This document shows positions 12,437-21,400 of a stretch of DNA of 64,000 nucleotides, in pieces. The DNA comes from Sceloporus undulatus (taxonomy: Eukaryota > Chordata > Lepidosauria > Squamata > Phrynosomatidae). Made by a program: the position numbers and the translations under genes. Position 1 is the first letter of the stretch. Each line of letters opens with the position of its first letter. A model generated the notes under the pieces. The model was given only the letters and a program-made list of their open reading frames with translations, searched no databases and was not told the origin of the DNA. Location of the stretch: the NCBI RefSeq assembly GCF_019175285.1, contig NC_056527.1:118652133-118716132 (forward strand). The letters run 5' to 3'.

Positions 12437-15400
12437 TATTTATATTCTGCCTTTTTCCAGGGGAATCAAGGTGGATTACAACAGAAGTATAAACAATAAA
12501 ATACCATAAAAATGCAAATTCCCGCAAAATCAGTCCCACACCCCAACCCTCCCCCCAAACATAACACAAAAGACGAAGAGAAAAGAAACTGAACAATAAA
12601 TGGATTAAGACTAAATTAAATTAAAAATTTCAAATACAATTTTGCTAAAAATTTCAGGGAGATTTGAGTATGATATTTAAGCATTTTCAATCAGTAGATG
12701 CTTGAATTGGTGGATTAAAAAATCTGTGGATAAGGAGGGCTAAGTGTATTTTTACTTGCTAATATATATGTAAGTGTGTGTGTGTGTGTGTGCGCGTGTG
12801 TGTATAAAATGTACTTGCATATATATATATATATATATATATATCCACTTATTTGCAGAGGAGAAGAGATTTAAGCACAGCTCGCATCGATACTCCACCT
12901 TCTGCCCCACAAAATTGCACTGTTTTAGTATTAGTGTATTTTGTGCAAAAGGCACACATTTTTGGCTCCTTAAACAATGTGTGATTTTTCTTGTGTGCTT
13001 TAAAGTCTTTCCCAACTTATGCCAACCTTATCACTGTGTTTTCTTGGCAAGGTTTGTTCAGAGGTTTTTTTGCCTTTGCCTTCCTCTGAGGCTGAGAGAA
13101 TGTGACAGTGGATTTCTATGGCCGAGTGGGAATTCGAACTCAGGTCTCCATAGTCATAGTTCAATACCCCTCTCTGGTTCTGAGTGCAGTTTCTACACAA
13201 TTGAATTTTCCTGGACGAATTCCCAAAGTACATGGAAACTGCCCAGAAACCTTTCTATCCCTGCGGAGCAAAAGGAAAGACAATTCTTGCAATGGGATTT
13301 AGGTCCCTAATATCAACACATCCCACCCAAAACGTACAATTATCTTTTCCATCTGCAGCAAAATCTTGCATGCTGGTTTTATCTCTCTCCTCCTGGCAAG
13401 CATCACTTTCCCACATGGATCGGGGCAGTATATCGGCTCGAGGGTAAGCGTGTAAATCCGTGTGCAAATCAGAGTGAGCATCCCCTCTTCAGCTAATATT
13501 AGAAACCCCAAAGGGTCATCTCTGCAGAAGCTGGAGCATGAAAGGTTTGGGTCACAGAAAAGGAAGGAGTTATTGGAACAATGTGCAAAGATAAACCTGT
13601 GGATCTCACTGCCACAAGATAAGAGATTGTGCTGCATGCCTTTGGGTCGTTTGTGATTCATGGCAGCCCTAAGGAAAAGCTATCAAGGGGTATTCTTGGC
13701 ATGATTTGGTCAAGGGTGGTGTGCCTCCATGGCCTCTTTTTGAAGCTGAGAGAGTGTGACTTACCTGAGGTTTCCCAATAGGTTTCCATGGCCGAGCCAG
13801 GATTCGAACCCTGATCTGGAGTCCTGGTCTAGCACACAAACCTCTACCTCACATTGGGGCTTGCATCTACACTGTAGAAGTAAAGCAGTTTCCTGTGGAA
13901 TCCTGGGATTTGTGGTTGGGTGAGGCGTCTACACTCTTTGGCAGAGAAGGCTAAGGACCTTGTAAAACTCCAAATCCCAGGCTTTCTGTAGGACAGAATG
14001 CACCTAAAGTGCATTATTCCTACAGCTTAGCAATATTAATTGCTGTGTGGCTCTCCCAAGAGTTCCATCATGGCCAAGCGGGAATTGAACCCAGGTCTCC
14101 AGAGTTGTAGTCCAATACTGGAACCACTGCACTGGTTCTCAGAATACAAGCACCGTAAACTCATCCATCTGTCTTTCTCTTTGCCTCCTCCTGTGACTCC
14201 ATCCCCCATCATCCCCTCCAGCTGTCTATGAAGGAGCTGCTGGAGACCTTCTTCAGCAACGTCAGCTGGGGTCTTGAAGAGGCCAACAGCACCCATCGTC
14301 CCCACTACTCCGCTGACCCTGGTGACTACTTTGGGTGGGCCCATCCGGACCTCTCCTCCCTGGAGGTGCTCTCCTTCTTCCTCCTTGCCAAGGTGCGTCT
14401 TGGGTTGCAGAAAAGGAGGACAGACGGACGGACGGGGCAGTGGGTCTCCCTGGGTGCCAAAAGCAGGGATTGTGGCCACGGGCAGAGAAGGGGCTGGCAT
14501 GCTTTCTAACATTTCATGGGTGAAAAGCAGGACACGCGTGGTCAAGCGACAACAGAGAGTGGTCAACGTAAATTAATGAAGAATGCACAAACTGGGAGAA
14601 GCTGCAGCAGTTTGCTTTTGCCTGAACTGACTGGGAAGGACACCGTTCTCTTTCTTTTTCTCCCAGCTGAATTGCTGCTCCTCCTAGTTTGGTGTCATCT
14701 GCAAATTTGATAAGCATACATTCTATTCCTTCATCTAAGTCATTGAGAAAGACGTTGAATAGCCCTGGGCCCAGGACAGAGCCCCACTGGACACTTCTCT
14801 CCAGGAGGAAGAAGTGGAGCCAGTGCTGAGTGTTCGGCCGGTCAACCAATTACAAGTCCATTTAACAGTTGCTTTCTCTAGCCCACATTTTACAAGCTGG
14901 TTTGCAAGAATGTCAAGGAGAACCTTTAGATCCTTTGTGACATGCCCCTAAATTTTACCCTCGACTTAGACATGGCTTATATCAAAATCCATAATTTTGG
15001 CCCCAAAACAGGCCCCCGACTCATACCTTAGGATGACTTCTAGGAGTTTATCACACGGGACGGATCTCGTGCAGAAACAGAATTTAAACTGGAAAAATTG
15101 ATTTTCAGACAAGGTCAAGAGTTAACCTGAACAGAAAGTGGACAAAACCCACAAAAGCGGTGTGATTTTCACACGACGTAAGGGTCAATGAGCATTAAGT
15201 GTGACATTAACCCGAACTGAAAGTAGGCAAAACCCGTTCCTTATTACTTTCAAAAAGAAAACATTGATATTTTGTAAGAGAATGGAAAATTAAAAAGTAA
15301 TAATAAGAAAAAAAAAAGGTTTTGGAATATTTTGGGTTTCTGGATAAGGGAGATTTCCCTGATATTTCATTGGAATCTTTGTTTTGTGTGTCTCCTTGAG

Positions 15401-18400
15401 TCCCATATTGGGAGAAAGAGGGACTACAAAATAATACAAGAGAAAACATGGAGTCAAGGAGGGGTCCTATGCCCCTTCATGCCCCCCGCAATCCACTCTT
15501 TTCCTTTCTCCGCAGTTCTTCATGGTCCTCCTGGCCACCAGCATGGTCATCCCAGCCGGATATTTCCTCCCCGTCTTCGTCTACGGTAAGAAACCCAGTC
15601 CTGCTTTACCGCTGGCTGGACTCCATAAATTGTGATCTGCCCACAGAGCTTATGATATAGGTATTTTAATAACAAATAATAACAAGATTCTGAGTTTGCA
15701 AGACCATTTGTACAAGACTGTCACTCTCGGGGTCAAAGCCAAGTTGACCACGCGTAAGGTCTGACCTCTGGACCAGATTCAGGCCATTGGACATGGCTAC
15801 TCTGGACCACTGGGCATCACCAGCCTGCTAGGAAAGGTATCTGCAGTGGTCCCTCCACATTCCCCAGGGTTCAGGGTGAAAGACCCCGTGAATGTGGGGA
15901 AACCGCAAATAAAAAACCACTAAGGACACCTCTCTAGGAATCTCCAGGTCCTCCAGTGCCACTCTATGGTCAACATCTGCCAGAAGTTGATCATAGAATC
16001 AAATAATCAAATCTGCAAAAGTCAAAGCTGCAAATGGGGAGGGCCAACTGTATATGGATTTTTCTTCTGCCACAGGTGCTGCCTTGGGCCGTCTGTATGG
16101 AGAAGTCATGGCCAAAATCTTCCCAGATGGCATTGTCTCTGAAGGAATCCACATGCGCATCACGCCTGCTGGGTATGCGCTGGCAGGTAGGACCTTGGCA
16201 AGGAAAAAAGCCTCATATTAGTTTTGCTTGGACGACAGTTCCCCCAGCCAGGGGATTCTGGGAAATTTAAGTCCAAGTAGGTGAATAGTTTTCTAAGCTC
16301 AATGCCAGCAACAACATGCACTGACAAAACTGACCCATGGCCTTCGCTGTAGGTGCAGCGGCTTACTCCGGGGCGGTGACCCAGACCATTTCGACAGCCT
16401 TGCTGACCTTCGAACTGACCGGTCAGATGTCCCACATTCTGCCAGTCCTGGTAGCTGTCTTGGTGTCCAACGCCATCAGCCAACGCTTGCAGCCATCCTT
16501 CTTCGAGGGCATCATTATCGCCAAGAAGCTGCCCTTCCTGCCCAAACTCTCTGTGGGCAAGAGCCAGTGAGTCAAGCCCCCCATCTATTCTTTTTACCTG
16601 AGAGAAGACCTCTAGGGATCTTCAGGTCCTCCAGCACAACTCTCTGGTCAACATCAGCCAGAGGTTGACCATAGAATCACGCTGGAGGACCTACAAATGC
16701 CTAGAGAAGTGTTTTCTGTAGGAACTTCTAGGTTCTCCAGCACAACTCTATGGTCAATGTCCAGCAGAATTGCGCTGGAGGACCTAGGGATTCCTAGAGA
16801 GAACATCTTGATCAATAGACAAGCAGCATCATAAGTTAAAACTCACATCAACTTAAAAGGACAAACAAGATATACACATATTAAAACAATCCACCTTTGA
16901 AATCCATCATTCAAAATTCACAATTTAAAAATCATCTGGATAAGCCTGGTATAACCTCTCTTTGGAGTATATCACATGAAGGCTTCCGGGCAGACTATGG
17001 AGTTGAGACTGCCATGGTTGCCTTAGTCGATGATCTCCATCTGGGCATGGACAGGGGTAGCGTGTTCCTGTTAGTGCTCTTAGACATCTCAGCGGCTTTC
17101 GATACCATTGACCATGGTATCCTTCTGGAACGCCTGAAGGAGTTAGGCATCAGGGGCACTGCGCTCCAGTGGTTCCGTTCCTACCTCTTGAGTAGATTCC
17201 AGATGGTGCAGCTGGGGGATGTGTGCTCCAATAAGAGGGAACTTACATCTGGTGTCCCTCAAGGAGCTATTCTGTCCCCCATGCTATTCAACATTTACAT
17301 GAAACCGCTGGGAGAGATCATCCGGAGACATGGGGCGCGGTGTTATCAGTACGCTGATGACACCCAAATCTGCTTCTCTGTGTCTCCGACTGGTGCAGTA
17401 ACTAGGGATGGCATCTCTTCTCTAAATGCCTGCTTGGAGTCAGTAATGGGCTGGATGAGGGAAAACAAACTCAGTGTGAATCCAGGGAAAACGGAAGTAC
17501 TGGCGATAGGTTCCTCGGTTCCGGGTGGTGAGATCTGTCACCCAGTCCTGAATGGGGTCACACTCTCTTTGAAAGACTCGGTGCGTAGCTTGGGAGTGCT
17601 GTGTCCCTACCTGGACCGTAGGGACCTTGAAACTGTTGTACATGCTCTGGTAACCTCTCGACTGGATTTCTGCAACACGCTCTACATGGGGCAAACCTTG
17701 TACCAAACCCGGAAGCTACAGTTGGTGCAGAATATGGCAGCAAGATTGGTCGCTGGTAGCTCCAGGCCTGACCATATAACACCTATTTTGAAAGATCTTC
17801 ATTGGCTGCCTATTCACTTCCGGGCTCAATACAAGGTGTTGGTTTTGACCTATAAAGCCTTAGATGGCTTGGGCCCAGGGTACTTGGAGGACCATCTCTC
17901 CCCATACAATCCGCCCCGCACACTCAAAACAACAGGGATGAAACTGTTGGAGGTCCCTAAAGACACGCCATGTGAAGACCTCACAGAGGGCTTTTTCTAT
18001 CGCTGCCCCCAAACTTTGGAACAATCTCCCTGTCGAGCTCCGTTCCACCGCGTCCTTAGTTCTTTTCAAAAAGAACTTGAAAACATATTTATTTCTGCAA
18101 GCCTTTCCACCATAATCATTTTATTCTTTGCCCCTCTACCAACGACCCTGGATTGTGTACCTGCCCTGCCCTTGTATTTCTACTTGATTGTTGTTCTTTT
18201 TTAATGCTGTTTTTAACTTTTTATCGATATGCTTTTATCTGTATTGTAAGCCGCCTTGATCAAAATATTGGAAAGGCGGGATATAAATAAAATTTATTAT
18301 TATGATTATTAAGGCGAATGAGACTTTATCCCATGAATAGTCCAGAAAAATCACGTAATTACATGAAACGCTTTCACGCGACGTTGCACAAAACCCACCA

Positions 18401-21400
18401 TGAAAGTGGTCATAAAGAAGTGCGTGTTTTTACTTTTGGGTTTTCAGCAACAATGCATTTCCAATATCACTTTGCACGTGATAATCATGTGCGCAATGAC
18501 TCGCCATTTCTGCTTTATTGGATGGGTGCTTTAAATGTACTTTAATCTCTCTTTTAATGCCGAAATCAGCCCTAGTGTGATAAGCTCCTTTCATGGGGTC
18601 TCCATAAGTTGAAGTTGTCTTGATGGCAATGGGCCTCTTTGGCTTCCAGGGGCCACAATCTCTACGCCGAGGACTTTATGGTGACTGACCTCCAATACCT
18701 CTCCTGGGAAAGCAAATACAAAGACCTCCGGAGGCTACTTAAAACCTCCAGCCTCAAGCAGTTCCCGCTGGTGGATTCCCAAGGTAACCATCCTTTGCTG
18801 GCAAACCCTGGACCCTGGGGCCCTTGGAGAAGTTACTTTTTGGGAGCATAGCTCCCAAACTCCCCAGACAATGCATCCACTGCCCATGGAGCCTTGCCAC
18901 CAATGCATGGTTCAAGCTCCAGGAAAATAAACTTTCTGATGGTGCAGAGTTGCTCAGCTGTGGAATATGGACTACCTTGGAGGGTTGGTGGAGTCTCTTT
19001 CGTTGGAGGTTTTGGCTGGATGACCATTGGTCACAGGGAGGGCTTGGATTGTGTCTTCATGCATGGCAAGGGGTTGGACTGGATGGCCTTTGGGGTCTCT
19101 TCCGACTCTAGAATTATTTGTATTCCTGCATGGAAGAAGCGAGTTGGACAGGATGACCCCTTCCAACCCTAGGATTCTAACTGGACTCCAGTGGTTGTAG
19201 CCTCTTGTCATGCCGTTCTAGATGGAAAATAGTAACTTCTCCAAGAGCTGCTCTGCTGGTAGCCCTTGGTGGGAAGGTGTCCCACCCTCTAAATCCTAAC
19301 CCAGCTCTCCTCCTCAGAGTCTCGCATCCTTTTGGGGTCCATCAAGAGGAAGCATCTCTCCAGGCTTCTCTCGGAGCAGCTCAGCTCAGAGAAGAGGTTC
19401 CAGCATCTGCTCCACCAGTCGGAGGAAACAGCCAAAAAGAAGGAAGGCGTGAGTCCTCTGACCCCACTGACCCCACTGACCCTCACTGAGTCCCTCCCTT
19501 GTTGGCTGGACCCTCTGAAGAGCGGATTCAGCCCTGAGTCCCAGCTGCCTTGAAGGAGTATTTCTCATCTTCTCTCTTGCAGGAAACAGGCCCCAATGAA
19601 GGGAGAGGAGATACATCAGGTGAGGACAGAGGGGTTTGCATCCATTGGTCGAACCAATCCACAGCTTGGAAATATTTGTTAAAAATAACTAATNNNNNNN
19701 NNNTCCAAAAAGCAAGCCTTGATTTTTTGCCCTTTGATCTAAGGGGCACCTTTTCAATGTGCCATTGGTATGGATTGGATTTGAGCATCCACAGATTTTG
19801 GTTGCCACAAAGGGTCCTGGAACTAAAGCCCAGTGGAGACCAAGGACCCCGCTGCAATAACAACAACAACAACAACAACAATAATACCCCATTGCACATA
19901 ATGGGACTTGAGCATCCATTAATTTTGGTATCCATGGGGGTCCTGGAACCAAACCCCAGCAGATACCAAGGACCCACTGTAATAATAATAATAATAACAA
20001 CAACAACAACAACAACAACATCCCATTGCATTAATTAATTTATTATGCTTTATTTATATAGTGCTGTAGATTTGCACAGTGCTGTACATAAAATCAGTAA
20101 AATAGATTTTAAAAAATAAACCTGCCTATGGCATACATTCTACAGAATAATACACATATTCAAAATGCTTATAATGGGATTGCAGCATCCACAGATGTTG
20201 GGATCCACAGGGGTCCTGGAACCAAACCCCAGCAGATACCAATGGCCTACTGTAAAAGGGTCCATCCAAAAGAGCTGGCAAATGTAATATCGGAGCCCTT
20301 GGCAATAATCTTTCAGAAGTCCTGGAGAACAGGAGAAGTCCCAGCCGACTGGAGGAGGGCAAACGTTCCATCTTCAAAAAGCGGAAAAAGAGGATCCCAA
20401 CAATGATCCTCCAGTTAGTCTGACATCTATACCAGGAAAGATTCTGGAGCAGATCATTAAATAGAAGGGAATGCCCTGTTTACAAAACGTCAGGCTTCCT
20501 GGTCCTTTGAACCCATGGCATCTCTTCTTCTTATTCCTTCTTTTTGCAGTGGCACCCCGAGAGGAGGAGCCCCCCGCTTCCAGCGTTTCTGGGGGTCCTT
20601 TGGTGGAAGGCGAGGAACAAGACAAGGTCAGCGGTGGTCAGTCTGGGTCAGCTGCATCTCTTCCATAGCCCTCCATTCTGGCACTTCTGATCCTGGTTGA
20701 ACTGCAGGTTCCTGAGGTGCATCATTGGGTGTAGCACTAGAGAAGGCTAAACACCTCACAAACTATAAATCCCAGGATTCCATAGGAGGCAGCCCATGCC
20801 AGTTAAAGTGGGATCAAATTGTGGAGCGTGGAAGAGCCAACATGGTGGAGTGGTTGCAGTGTTGGACTTTTTTGGATGCATCTGCACTGCAGAATTAATG
20901 CAGTTTGGCTCAGCTTTAATTGCCACGGCTCAGTGCTTTGGAATTCTGGGATTTGTAGTTCCCTGAGCTATTATTTAGCCATCTTTGCCAGAGAGCTCTG
21001 GTGCCACAGCAAACTATAAATCCCAATATTTCATAAGGTGGAGCAAATGGCAGTTAAAGCAGTGTCAAACGACATTACTTCTGCAATGTGGCTGCAGCAC
21101 AGGACACTGGGGGACCTGGGTTTGAATCCTGGCTCGGCTGTGGAAATTCATTGGGTGAGTCCCACTCTCTCAGCCCCAGAAGATGGCCATGGCAAACCCC
21201 CTCGGAAGAAACTTGCCAAGGCAACCCCATGGTAGGTTTGCCTTAGAGTTGCCCTAAGTTGGAAATGACTTGAAGGCACACAACAGCAACAGCAACAAAA
21301 GATGGGACTTGCAAGCCCATCACAACTCGGAGTGGAAGAGACCCTCGTCTCGAACCCCTACCCTGTGGACAGGGATGTAGCCGGGGGGGGGATCTGGGGG

